A DNA stretch of 64,000 nucleotides, taken from positions 100,745 through 164,744 of the forward strand of contig DJMA01000005.1 of the NCBI GenBank assembly GCA_002436415.1, read 5' to 3'. The notes beneath the pieces were generated by a model. It saw only the letters and a program-made list of their open reading frames with translations, did not search any database and had not been told where the DNA came from. The position numbers were made by a program, and so were the translations under genes. This DNA comes from Bdellovibrionaceae bacterium UBA6502. GTDB taxonomy: Bacteria > Bdellovibrionota > Bdellovibrionia > Bdellovibrionales > UBA840. The stretch's first letter is position 1; every line of letters starts with the position of its first letter. This document shows positions 53,915-62,129 of the stretch, in pieces.

Positions 53915-55961
53915 CGCTCTCCCCCGTGAAAGCCTCGAACTCAGCAATTAATTTATCCCCTGAGTCCCCTTCCTCATCTTCAGAATTTTCATCGATATTT
54001 TCTAAACTAGCCACTTCACTTAAAATTTGATCCGTGTCTGTTCCTGCTTCTAAAAAATTATCCGTCGTAGCTTCAGACTCAGGTTTTTCATCGATAAAAT
54101 CATTGATAGCTTCTTGCAATCCATTTGCCACAGCAAACTCCGCCATATTGTCGTCGGTTACCGTCTCTTCTACGTTTTTCCCTAATCCTAAAGCAGCAAC
54201 TTTTTCCGCGATTTCTTTTTCTTTCGCTTCCCTAGCCACCCTCTGTTCTTCCACTGAACGATTAAACTCATCAATCATATTCTGATCAAAGATATCATCG
54301 TATTCGCCGCTTTCTTCTTCTTTGGCTTCTGCGAGAGATTGCTCTTGAACTTCTTCCGCTAAACTCTCTGACAAGGCGGAAAGATTTTCTGTAACTGGGT
54401 CAATTTCTTCACTAGACTCTTCTACAGCCTCTACAAGCTCTTCTTCCGTCTCATCATCTTCATCCGAATCTTCATCTTCTTCTTCGGCAACATCTGCAAT
54501 ATCGTCAGGATCTATTAAGCTGGCCAAATCAATTTCATCAGGCTCGGCGGCTTCAACTTCAGAAGCTTGATCAACAACTAAGTCCTCTGCATCGACAGAT
54601 TGACTATCTACTTCCGCAACCACTTCTTCTTCAGAAGGCGCTACTTCCTCTTGGTCACTTTTTTCAATTTTTTTTTCTTTTTCCGTCGATTCAGATGCTT
54701 CTACTCCTGGCTCAGCAAGCGGTTGCGACTCCTCTGCCTCCGTGGCAGCTTCTTCTGAATCACTAGCAGAATCCTCTTCGGTGACTACCGAATCAGAATC
54801 TACAAACTCAGCCATAAGATCACTCTCACCAGCCTCAGGCTCACCAGAACCTAAAGCTCCAAAGCCGGCCTCTTCAGGCTCATCCTCTTCGCCTTCGTCT
54901 TCATCCTCTTCTTCAAGCGTTTGCTCTTCTGTCGGAGCTGTATCTTCAGCAGGAGCCTCTCCGGACTCAACGGATTGTTGCTCGGCAACTGCCGCAGCAA
55001 ACTCAGCCATTATGTCATCTTCTTCCGCTGGAGCTTCCTCAGCTGCCTCTGGAGCAGGTTCTTCACTTTTTTCTTCTACTTCAGGATCAGCACCTTCCGT
55101 AGCCTTCTGCTCTTGAACAGCCGCTGCAAACTCGGCCATAATATCATCTTCTGCATCATCACTAGCCTCAGCAGCAGGTTCTTCTCCAGACTCTACTGAC
55201 TTTTGTTCCTGAACGGCAGCTGCAAATTCAGCCATGATATCGTCTTCTTCTTCAGCCTCTTCTACTTCTTCTTTTGCAACTTCGCCAGATTCAACAGACT
55301 TCTGATCTTGCACAGCTGCTGCGAATTCAGCCATGATATCATCATCTTCTTCAGCAGCTGTATCGGTAGCTGCTTCTTCCACCGCAGGAGCTGGTTCCGC
55401 TGCTGTTTCGCTTGCCGCAGCACTAGCACCACCAGCTTTCAACTGATCAATCTCTTCTTTTAATTTTGCGTTTTCTTGCTTGTAAAGAGATAGGTTTGCA
55501 ATATCGTCTTCAATGATTTCATATTCTTGTAACTTTGCTTCTAGATCTTTTACTTTTGATTCTAATTCTTCTGAGTTACCGGAACCACCACCAGCGCCAA
55601 GATCAGCGATCTGATCATTTAAGCGCATGATCTCTACTTCTTTTTCTGCAAGTTCAGTTTGCAGTTTATCCATTTCGCCGTCAGCAACTCCACCACCCTC
55701 TGCTGTGGCAGCACCTGTACTAGTAGCTCCAGCACTAACACTCACTCCACTAACAGCACTTGCGCGCACTTCTGTATTCTCTAATACTCGTTTTAAAGTT
55801 TCTTCTAGGTCGGTAAGCTTCTCGCCGGTCTCTTCAGACTTACCTTCTTTAAAGCTTAGGATAGAAAGGAAAAAGATAAATACCAATACAGCAATGAACA
55901 AAACACTGATGATGGTGTAGAGATTATTGAACCAAAGTTGAGTAAACTGATCTAGCTGCAT
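53895..55961 (-). CDS. Very acidic membrane protein with repeated D-I-M-A-E-F motifs
   Basis: 688 aa. One membrane helix (~14-34), then a Lys-containing segment, a coiled coil (~95-175) and a long Glu/Asp/Ala/Ser-rich tail. Four near-identical ~21-residue units (DDIMAEFAAAVQEQKSVESG) sit at ~207, 240, 272 and 315. Diverged forms of M-A-E-F lie at ~380, 561, 605 and 671, the last at the very C-terminus. Spacers are pure acidic linker. The charge pattern (acidic N-terminus, Lys after the helix) favours a cytoplasmic tail. It looks like a multivalent docking scaffold. No family recognised. Coupled to the HEAT-repeat gene. Confidence 0.85.
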   Translation of the reverse strand: MQLDQFTQLWFNNLYTIISVLFIAVLVFIFFLSILSFKEGKSEETGEKLTDLEETLKRVLENTEVRASAVSGVSVSAGATSTGAATAEGGGVADGEMDKLQTELAEKEVEIMRLNDQIADLGAGGGSGNSEELESKVKDLEAKLQEYEIIEDDIANLSLYKQENAKLKEEIDQLKAGGASAAASETAAEPAPAVEEAATDTAAEEDDDIMAEFAAAVQDQKSVESGEVAKEEVEEAEEEDDIMAEFAAAVQEQKSVESGEEPAAEASDDAEDDIMAEFAAAVQEQKATEGADPEVEEKSEEPAPEAAEEAPAEEDDIMAEFAAAVAEQQSVESGEAPAEDTAPTEEQTLEEEDEDEGEEDEPEEAGFGALGSGEPEAGESDLMAEFVDSDSVVTEEDSASDSEEAATEAEESQPLAEPGVEASESTEKEKKIEKSDQEEVAPSEEEVVAEVDSQSVDAEDLVVDQASEVEAAEPDEIDLASLIDPDDIADVAEEEDEDSDEDDETEEELVEAVEESSEEIDPVTENLSALSESLAEEVQEQSLAEAKEEESGEYDDIFDQNMIDEFNRSVEEQRVAREAKEKEIAEKVAALGLGKNVEETVTDDNMAEFAVANGLQEAINDFIDEKPESEATTDNFLEAGTDTDQILSEVASLENIDENSEDEEGDSGDKLIAEFEAFTGESDDEKPE

Positions 55962-56078
55962 TGATTCTATTTTAAAGTTAGTTCGAGCAGGGTCAAGTTT
56001 CTGATTTCATTTAGGATTTTACAAGACTATGCTTTGGTCTAGGTCGCCTATTTCATGACCTCTTTTTTTTATACCAAT

Positions 56079-56267
56079 TTACTTATTTTGAAACTTAATG
56101 ACTTTTTTAGGTTCTTTTTTAATGATTTTTTGAACTCCGGTATAGCCCATATAATTTTCAACCATTAAATAAACCAAAAGGACCATACCAATTATAATCC
56201 CAAACAAACCAACAAAATCCCCAAGACCAGATGACTTCGCTCGATTTATTGATTTTTGTTTCGCCAT
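56079..56267 (-). CDS. Small single-pass membrane protein
   Basis: 62 aa. Basic N-terminus (MAKQKSINRAKSSGLG), one membrane segment (~17-42, VGLFGIIIGMVLLVYLMVENYMG) and a basic tail (KIIKKEPKKVIKFQNK). AAAGGTGAG precedes the ATG. The strongly basic tail is the opposite of the acidic protein encoded 117 bases downstream on the same strand, so an interaction is possible. No family recognised. Confidence 0.75.
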   Translation of the reverse strand: MAKQKSINRAKSSGLGDFVGLFGIIIGMVLLVYLMVENYMGYTGVQKIIKKEPKKVIKFQNK

Positions 56268-56328
56268 AAAAGCTCACCTTTAAAAAGATTAAAACCCTTA
56301 CAGCTTATCGGACTTATACGCCCTCTCC

Positions 56329-56784
56329 CTAAGAACAAAATTCCTTATAAACACTTTGGCGTTTTTCTTTAGAACAATTGTTATTTAAAGAGTCATTTTG
56401 AAGCACCTCACACAAACTCACTCGCATCAAAGAAGGACTTTCAAAATAAAAATAATGAATACCCGTACTACATTTATTGGTTTCTTTATATTCGTAACTA
56501 AACTTAGGATCAGCCCAACGATGCTCACCTATTTTGTGGGGAAACACTTCTGCTCGACAATATTTATCGTAAAGATTTTTTCTATAATCTGTATCACATG
56601 AAGAATTGCTTTTTTGATCAACCAACAATCTACAAAGTTTGTTTTCATTTTGAAAATTCACCGTATGACTACCGGCACATTGCATATGATAGCTAAGCCC
56701 AACATCCGTCTCTGTCTCATTTTCAAAATATTCAGTACATGAGCTTAACAAAACAAAACTACAAAGTAAAAACCGATGAAACAC
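56329..56784 (-). CDS. Small cysteine-rich lipoprotein
   Basis: 151 aa. Signal peptide with lipobox LSSC (Cys16). At least eight further cysteines in regular spacing (MQCAGS, KLCRLL, SSCDTDYR, YCRAE, NKCSTG, SLCEVL, NNCSKE, EFCS), which probably form disulfides. A segment S-x-C-DTDYRKNLYDKYC is echoed by NNCSKEKRQSVYKEFC, suggesting an internal duplication. No family recognised. It follows the RsmB-like gene by 10 bases. Confidence 0.8.
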   Translation of the reverse strand: MFHRFLLCSFVLLSSCTEYFENETETDVGLSYHMQCAGSHTVNFQNENKLCRLLVDQKSNSSCDTDYRKNLYDKYCRAEVFPHKIGEHRWADPKFSYEYKETNKCSTGIHYFYFESPSLMRVSLCEVLQNDSLNNNCSKEKRQSVYKEFCS

Positions 56785-56794
56785 TTAGCCCCCT

Positions 56795-57994
56795 TTACTG
56801 TCTCACTAACAAGGCGGCGTAAAAACCATCAAAGCCCTCTACGTGTGGATGGTGTCTTTCTTGAAATTCAAGACTCCACTCTGGGTGATCCGCTAAAAAC
56901 TTTTGTACTTGATCTTCATTTTCCATTTTTAAAATCGAACAAGTAGCATAAAGCATTTTACCGCCAGGTTTCACCATTTTAGAATAACGATTTAAAATGT
57001 CCAATTGTATTTCGCAAAGCTCTTTAAGCCTCGACTCTTGCAACTTCCATTTGGTATCAGGGTTTCTTCTCAATACCCCTAATCCACTACATGGAACATC
57101 CAACAACAAACGATCGGCACTATCATGAAGTCTTTTTATGACCTTCGTGCTTTGAATTGCTCTCGTATCAATAATACTAACACCAGCTCGCTTGGCTCTC
57201 TTTTTTAATTCTAATAATTTATGTTCGTGGATATCTAAAGAAATAAGGGTCCCCTTATTTTCCATCAAGCTAGCGATATGCAATGACTTTCCACCAGCAC
57301 CAGCACATGCATCCACAACGCGCATTTTGGGTTTCAAATCTAACAATGGTGCGACCGTTTGTGAGGCTCCATCCTGAACTTCAAAAAAGCCTTTTTTAAA
57401 AGCATTCGTCTGAAAGACGTTTGTACGTTGCACTAGACGGATGGCAGAGGGATACTTATCCACAAGCTCTGTGGATAAGCCTTCACCACTAAGGACTTCA
57501 TGTAATTTTTCTCGAGAAATTTTCAATGTATTTACACGCAAAACTACATCTGCCTGCTCATTCATCTTTTCAAGCGCTAAGTCAGTTTGATCTGCGTATT
57601 GCTCTAAGAATAGTTGATAAATCCAATCCGGAACACTTGCTCTAATGGCAGGCTCAGAAACTTCTTCATACCTCTTTTTAGCTTTTAACAGGTCAAGCCC
57701 CTGCCACTCTTGCCAATCAGGAAGATCAATATTTTTTACCGTAAAATAAACCGCAAACAAATGATATAGGTCTTGATCCATACAAGACTCTTCACGATCT
57801 AAGGCATACCAAAGTCTTCGCCACCATCTAGTCATATCATAAGAGGTTTCAGCAAAAAACTTGCGATCTCTACTGCCCCATTTGGGATGTTGTTTAATCT
57901 CCCTGGCGATTACTTTATCAACGTAAAAGCCTTCGCCAAAGCTTGATTTCAAGCAGTTAACAACTGCATCTAAAAGATGTTTGTGTATTTTCAT
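56795..57994 (-). CDS. RsmB-like 16S rRNA (cytosine-5) methyltransferase
   Basis: 399 aa. An N-terminal NusB/RsmB-like helical region is followed by the methyltransferase: DACAGAGGKSLHIASLM (SAM binding), DVPCSGLGVLRRNPDTKW (motif IV Cys) and LYATCSILKMENEDQV (motif VI Cys). Both catalytic cysteines of the NOL1/NOP2/Sun family are present. Usual length is ~430 aa. It methylates a cytosine in 16S rRNA, probably C967, but the exact site is not certain. Followed closely by the small cysteine-rich lipoprotein gene. Confidence 0.88.
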   Translation of the reverse strand: MKIHKHLLDAVVNCLKSSFGEGFYVDKVIAREIKQHPKWGSRDRKFFAETSYDMTRWWRRLWYALDREESCMDQDLYHLFAVYFTVKNIDLPDWQEWQGLDLLKAKKRYEEVSEPAIRASVPDWIYQLFLEQYADQTDLALEKMNEQADVVLRVNTLKISREKLHEVLSGEGLSTELVDKYPSAIRLVQRTNVFQTNAFKKGFFEVQDGASQTVAPLLDLKPKMRVVDACAGAGGKSLHIASLMENKGTLISLDIHEHKLLELKKRAKRAGVSIIDTRAIQSTKVIKRLHDSADRLLLDVPCSGLGVLRRNPDTKWKLQESRLKELCEIQLDILNRYSKMVKPGGKMLYATCSILKMENEDQVQKFLADHPEWSLEFQERHHPHVEGFDGFYAALLVRQ

Positions 57995-58006
57995 GATAAT
58001 CCCTGT

Positions 58007-58672
58007 TTAAAAGGCAAATACGGTACCAGCGCTTACGTAGGTACTATTGAATTGTCCACTACTTAATAAATGGACATGACCTTTTAAACCGGTTTCAAAT
58101 AAAAGACCAGCAGATTCAAAAACATCGAAGAACCGAGCACCAATTACAAGGGCGTAATCTAAAGAGATACTACTTTCTCCACTTACTTGCTTTAGAAACA
58201 CTCCTCCACCAACACCGGCACCAAAATACAAAGGAAATTTTGAACGGGAGTCAGGAAAAGAAATAATAGGCATAAAAGAAAGTTTTAAAGGCTTTTTATC
58301 ATCAAAGCTGTAAGACAGGAGCTCTGCTCGAAAAAAATTGTCCATGGATTGCGACCACTCCCCTACACGGTAAGTAACGCCAAGATTGGTTTTAGCTTTA
58401 TCATTCCAAGAATCTTCTTCTCCCCAGCGGTATGCTTGAGAGTTTGCAAAGCCACCAATATGCAAAGCAAGGTATCGACTTCCACCATCAACACCTGCAA
58501 CTTTTCGATTCATGTATTTTGAAGCAGCTGCTCTTCCGGTTGGAATTTTTTTAGCTCTACCGCGCCAATCATTAGTTTGTTCGACTTCTCCATTGCCCAC
58601 TTCAACTCTTTGAGCAAAAACTGAGTTTCCCATTAAAAACAAGAACGAAAAGCTAACTAATATTTTGAACAT
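58007..58672 (-). CDS. Outer-membrane beta-barrel protein
   Basis: 221 aa from ATG 58672, preceded by GGGAG; an upstream in-frame ATG at 58726 would bury the signal peptide. Signal peptide to Ala-Gln near residue 21 (MGNSVFAQ). The mature protein has alternating strands and ends ...TYVSAGTVFAF, with terminal Phe as in outer-membrane barrels. Upstream of the RsmB-like gene by 12 bases, same strand. Confidence 0.78.
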   Translation of the reverse strand: MFKILVSFSFLFLMGNSVFAQRVEVGNGEVEQTNDWRGRAKKIPTGRAAASKYMNRKVAGVDGGSRYLALHIGGFANSQAYRWGEEDSWNDKAKTNLGVTYRVGEWSQSMDNFFRAELLSYSFDDKKPLKLSFMPIISFPDSRSKFPLYFGAGVGGGVFLKQVSGESSISLDYALVIGARFFDVFESAGLLFETGLKGHVHLLSSGQFNSTYVSAGTVFAF

Positions 58673-58835
58673 AAAAACTACTCCCTGGACGAGGCAGAGA
58701 ATATTAGCAAGCCCCCAGCAATGCAAGAATCCAAGACAAAATAGGATCAGTTTTTAAGCATTGACACGGGGCGATCAGAGTCCTCCAGCACAAAACATAG
58801 ATTTTGTATTTTTTCCTGAAAAGAAATATAAAAAT

Positions 58836-58853
58836 CCCTATATGTAGGGGTGA
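58836..58853 (+). promoter_or_regulatory. Hairpin/NrdR-box-like site over the nrdR ribosome-binding site
   Basis: CCCTA-TATG-TAGGG lies 10-24 bases before the nrdR start and its right arm includes the GGGGTGA ribosome site. The core CTATATGTAG differs from the NrdR-box core CWATATATWG at one base. It could be an autoregulatory operator or an RNA hairpin that masks the ribosome site. Only one such site is seen, whereas NrdR normally uses two spaced boxes. Confidence 0.3.
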
Positions 58854-58859
58854 AGACTT

Positions 58860-59348
58860 ATGAGATGTCCTAAATGTGGTAACCTAGAAAACCGTGTATT
58901 AGATACAAGATTGCATAAAGACAATGAAGCGATTCGACGCCGTAGAGAGTGTGGCTCCTGCCAGTTTCGCTTTACTACCGAAGAAAATCTACTTCGTAGC
59001 TTTCCTAATGTGTTGAAAAAAAGTGGCCGCAAAGAAGCCTACAGTAAATTAAAACTTTTAACCGGCTTACAAGCAGCCTGTCAAAAACGACCAATTTCTG
59101 CGGATAAAATGGAAGCCATTGTAGAAAAAGTTTCTTCTGAAATCTTAGAGATGAACACCAAAGAAATCACTTCCGATGAATTAGGTTTACTCATCATGAA
59201 CGAACTTCGAACGGTAGACGATGTCGCCTTTGTACGTTTTGCATCCGTTTACAGAAACTTTGACCATATTCGAGAATTCATAGATAGTTTAGAGAACGAA
59301 AAATTAGAACCAAACTCTACGGCTGAAAAACCGGAACTGAACCCATAA
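58860..59348 (+). CDS. nrdR: Transcriptional repressor NrdR
   Basis: 162 aa. The N-terminal zinc ribbon has C3-x2-C6 and C31-x2-C34, followed by basic DNA-binding residues (AIRRRREC). The ATP-cone domain spans ~50-140 (VLKKSGRKEAYSKLKLLTGL...). NrdR senses dATP/ATP and represses ribonucleotide reductase genes. The length is near the usual 150-160, with a short charged tail. nusB follows by 12 bases, a common pairing. Confidence 0.95.
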   Translation: MRCPKCGNLENRVLDTRLHKDNEAIRRRRECGSCQFRFTTEENLLRSFPNVLKKSGRKEAYSKLKLLTGLQAACQKRPISADKMEAIVEKVSSEILEMNTKEITSDELGLLIMNELRTVDDVAFVRFASVYRNFDHIREFIDSLENEKLEPNSTAEKPELNP

Positions 59349-59360
59349 GGATATTGGAAG

Positions 59361-59768
59361 ATGAAAAATCGTAGAAAATCTAGAGAGCTCGCTCTGCAAG
59401 TTTTATTTCAAGATGAATTTCAACTAGGCTTAGACTACAAAGAGTCTCTTGCAAACTTTGAAGCAGCCTTCTCTGAGCAACCAGAAAACTTTCAATACGC
59501 AGAATTCCTTTTAAACGGAGTTAAGCAAAACCAAGACGAAATTGATCAAAAAATTGAAAGCTACAGCCAACACTGGAAATTAGACCGAATGTCTTTGTTG
59601 GACAAAAGCATTTTAAGAATTGCTAGTTTCGAATTAATTTACTGCAAAGAAGATGTCGCCCCTAGTGTAGTGATCAATGAAGCAATTGAAATTGCAAAAA
59701 CCTATTCAGCCACCGAAAGCAAAGGCTTCGTTAACGGCATTCTAGATAAAATTGCCAAGAGCCTATAA
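59361..59768 (+). CDS. nusB: Transcription antitermination factor NusB
   Basis: 135 aa, all-helical NusB fold: RRKSRELALQVLFQDEF at the N-terminus, and SLLDKSILRIASFELIY, VVINEAIEIAKTYSATESKGFVNGILDKIAK at the C-terminus are the family's most conserved segments. It acts with NusE/S10 on boxA RNA in rRNA transcription. In one operon with nrdR. Confidence 0.95.
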   Translation: MKNRRKSRELALQVLFQDEFQLGLDYKESLANFEAAFSEQPENFQYAEFLLNGVKQNQDEIDQKIESYSQHWKLDRMSLLDKSILRIASFELIYCKEDVAPSVVINEAIEIAKTYSATESKGFVNGILDKIAKSL

Positions 59769-59803
59769 AAAAGGAAGCTCCCCAGTGGCTCTTCCATTTT
59801 TTA
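59769..59803. terminator. Probable terminator between nusB and the astacin gene
   Basis: An imperfect stem GGAAG...CTTCC flanked by A6 and T6 runs lies directly past the nusB stop and before the opposing stop at 59821. The stem is short, so confidence is moderate. Confidence 0.45.
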
Positions 59804-59820
59804 AAATCATCGTCAAAATA

Positions 59821-60747
59821 TTATGGCAAATTGTAACAGACAAATGTTCCTCTGTAGAATCGACAATTTCTAGGGCTAGGATAACTTCTACCAGGCCCAC
59901 TACCTCCACCACTTCCACCGCCTGAGCTAGGTTTAGGATATAGCATCCCAGCAACCCTTAAGTCATTGGTAGATAGCTCACTTTTAATTCCCCAAGTGTC
60001 TTTATTATTATTGTATTTTACAAGAGTTGCTTGGCGATTTGTGCTAAAAGCCCAACTGCTATACATCATGACCGAATCAAAATCGAAGCTAGTTTTTTTG
60101 CTGTGAGCTCTAGATTTTTTTGTAAATGCACTTCTATATGACGAATGCACATTACTCCATTGTACTCGCAGGTAATTGTCTCTATCTGGTCGTTGGTGTT
60201 CATGCATTAAACCAATGATATGACCTAGCTCATGCAAAATACTTCTTTTAGAAACTGCACAGTTTCCTGGTAGCCACATCATTCTTCGTTTGTTTTGATA
60301 GCCTACCTCCGCATAACAAGCACTAGAGTTTCCATTTTTACTTTTGGTAACATAGACATAAGCTTTCTGATTGCTACGGTTTATACATTTAACTCGGGAT
60401 TGTTTTCCCCAGTCCTCACAGTATTTCATAAAATTTTGTCGCTCTTTTGTTGAGAACCTGGAATCAAAGGAAATGGGCACCACACCATTGGGCCACAGTC
60501 TTATACCATGATAGGCAGCCCCTTGTGTAGACAACTCAGAATCATTAGCAAAACCAGCCTCATCCTCATCATGCTCTTCAAAATAATGTTCGTAGTCCGT
60601 TTTTTCCAAAACCATATCACCAATAGTCACAGATTCACTTGAGAGCTCCATACTGGCCTCTTCAAGAGATCCTTCCATTTGTGATGATAGATTTTCTCCA
60701 CATGAAATTAATAGTCCAATCAAACTGAATAACACTAGTCTCATCAA
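59821..60747 (-). CDS. Astacin-family (M12A) zinc metalloprotease lipoprotein
   Basis: 308 aa. Signal peptide with lipobox LISC (Cys16). After an acidic propeptide-like region (~25-80) comes the astacin domain: HELGHIIGLMHEHQRPDRD, the extended zinc motif with all three His, the Glu and the fifth-position residues; SVMMYSSWAF is the Met-turn with Tyr. A Gly/Ser linker and a short tail with a Cys pair (RNCRFYRGTFVCYN) close it. It degrades proteins at the cell surface or outside, consistent with a predatory or proteolytic lifestyle (inference). Confidence 0.93.
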   Translation of the reverse strand: MMRLVLFSLIGLLISCGENLSSQMEGSLEEASMELSSESVTIGDMVLEKTDYEHYFEEHDEDEAGFANDSELSTQGAAYHGIRLWPNGVVPISFDSRFSTKERQNFMKYCEDWGKQSRVKCINRSNQKAYVYVTKSKNGNSSACYAEVGYQNKRRMMWLPGNCAVSKRSILHELGHIIGLMHEHQRPDRDNYLRVQWSNVHSSYRSAFTKKSRAHSKKTSFDFDSVMMYSSWAFSTNRQATLVKYNNNKDTWGIKSELSTNDLRVAGMLYPKPSSGGGSGGGSGPGRSYPSPRNCRFYRGTFVCYNLP

Positions 60748-60970
60748 TCCCCCTAATCATTTCCCACAAACTTTATTTGCAAAGCAAATACCAGATGAGA
60801 CCAAAATGAGACGCCTCTGAAGCCTTAATACTGTGAGTTTTCTAACAACTGTTTAAAAAATATAGATGAATTAGGTGCCCCCTTAGGCAGAACAAACAAC
60901 CTCTGAGAAATTAAAAAGGATCGATTTTAAATAATTTGTTCTAAGACCGAATGAAGTATATCTTTTGCTC

Positions 60971-61333
60971 ATGAGCATAATCCACCATTTAGAGTATTAC
61001 GTAGCAGACCTGAATCCTACCAAATCTTTTTGGCAATCTTTTTTAGCTGATTTAGGCTTTAAAGTTTACCAGGAATTTGAAAAGGGAATTTCCTATCAAC
61101 ACAAAGAAGGAACTTACATCGTATTTGTAGAAATCGATATGAAGGAAAAAAACAAAAACAATCGTCACTCCACAGGCTTAAATCACATTGCTTTTACTGT
61201 TGAATCAACCGAGGAGCTTGAGCGCTTTCACACGAAGTTAATTTCACAAAACATTAAAGTATTAAAGAAAGATCAATATCATCTTTGTTTTGAAGACAAT
61301 AATGAATTCGCCGTAGAATTATTTGTGAAATAA
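60971..61333 (+). CDS. VOC-superfamily (glyoxalase-like) protein
   Basis: 120 aa from ATG 60971; a TTG two codons earlier is in frame. One VOC unit pair: IHHLEYYVADLNPTKSFWQSFLADLGF, then HSTGLNHIAFTVESTEELERF and ending FEDNNEFAVELFVK. Metal ligands fit His (IHHLE), His (LNHIAF) and Glu (VELF). The reaction is unknown; members include glyoxalases and resistance proteins. Confidence 0.86.
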   Translation: MSIIHHLEYYVADLNPTKSFWQSFLADLGFKVYQEFEKGISYQHKEGTYIVFVEIDMKEKNKNNRHSTGLNHIAFTVESTEELERFHTKLISQNIKVLKKDQYHLCFEDNNEFAVELFVK

Positions 61334-61340
61334 AACGAAA

Positions 61341-61793
61341 TCAGGCTAGTACGAAACTTAGCTCGCTCATTTGAGAAAGTTTGGATTTTGCCAAATCAAA
61401 AAACCTCTCTCTCTGAATTCCTTGAGGTAAAAACACACGAGCTTTCTGTACCTGCAACATAGAACGATTTAACTCGATAGATTCAAACCAAGAATCTTCC
61501 TCTGTAAAATCAATTTGCAAAAAATATTTACAAGGAAAATAATGTTCCCCCACCAATAGCTTCGGACATTCTGGCGAACACTCCATCTCTTTGATGTCCA
61601 TCTCTTCATTTTCTGCAATCTCAAGAATACTCTCAGACAGGTAATTCTTTTCATGATGAAATGTATTGTTCAATCGAAAATTCAGATACCAATCCAACTG
61701 ATGCTGCCAAAAATTACTATCATCTTTAGGAATGATCCAAAGTTCACTCCCCTCAATAAATGCATTTGTCTTACTCAATTCCTGAAAGTTCAT
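61341..61793 (-). CDS. Protein of unknown function
   Basis: 150 aa from ATG 61793; an upstream in-frame start at 61823 is possible but lies in the repeat region. Soluble, with three or four cysteines in MECSPECPKLL and FPCKYFL that might bind a metal. No signal peptide. No family recognised. Confidence 0.68.
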   Translation of the reverse strand: MNFQELSKTNAFIEGSELWIIPKDDSNFWQHQLDWYLNFRLNNTFHHEKNYLSESILEIAENEEMDIKEMECSPECPKLLVGEHYFPCKYFLQIDFTEEDSWFESIELNRSMLQVQKARVFLPQGIQRERFFDLAKSKLSQMSELSFVLA

Positions 61794-61860
61794 CTCTAAA
61801 TTAAGCCACAACACCCCCAACAAAGCAAGTCCCCCATCAACAAAACAAAAAGCCCATAAA

Positions 61861-62078
61861 CAGCAAAGGGCGGCAAACCACCCACGCCAGCAAAATTAAA
61901 ACAAAGACGACGAGATTTAGACAAGAAGAAGTGAGAAAGAGGCCGTATGAGAAATGTATTTTTTCAGAATTTTGAATCCCATGGATGGGATTCAACAAGC
62001 CCCAAGAAAGGCAGGGAGCAGCGAAGGCTGCGACCGGAATAGCGCCTCTGAAAAAATACATTTCTCAGAAGGCCGGCT
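61861..62078. repeat. Interspersed folded repeat, copy 1
   Basis: Contains a leader module (GACGACGAGATTTAGACAAG at 61906) and a 118-bp folded core. The core closes with a perfect 20-bp stem (61949-61968 with 62047-62066) and includes two hairpins: GAATCCCAT-GG-ATGGGATTC (61974-61993) and GCAGC-GAAG-GCTGC (62018-62031). GGCCGGCTC after the core can extend the closing stem. The core recurs 1921 bp downstream with few changes. Possibly a structured RNA or a REP-like mobile palindrome; no transposase for it is in the window. Confidence 0.85.
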
Positions 62079-62129
62079 CATTCAAGGATCAGAACCGAGG
62101 AGTAATCCAAAAGAGCATTAAAGAAAAAA

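Noticed and set aside
54742..55116. Ser-rich 124-aa plus-strand ORF opposite the acidic scaffold gene
   Set aside because: The Ser/Ala repeats are the reverse complement of Glu/Ala codons. No ribosome site.
61837..62061. Minus-strand ORF starting MYFFRGAIPVAAFAAP, repeated at 63536-63982
   Set aside because: It lies in the folded repeat. The copies agree best where stems form, not at codon positions, there is no ribosome site, and translation simply follows the palindromes.
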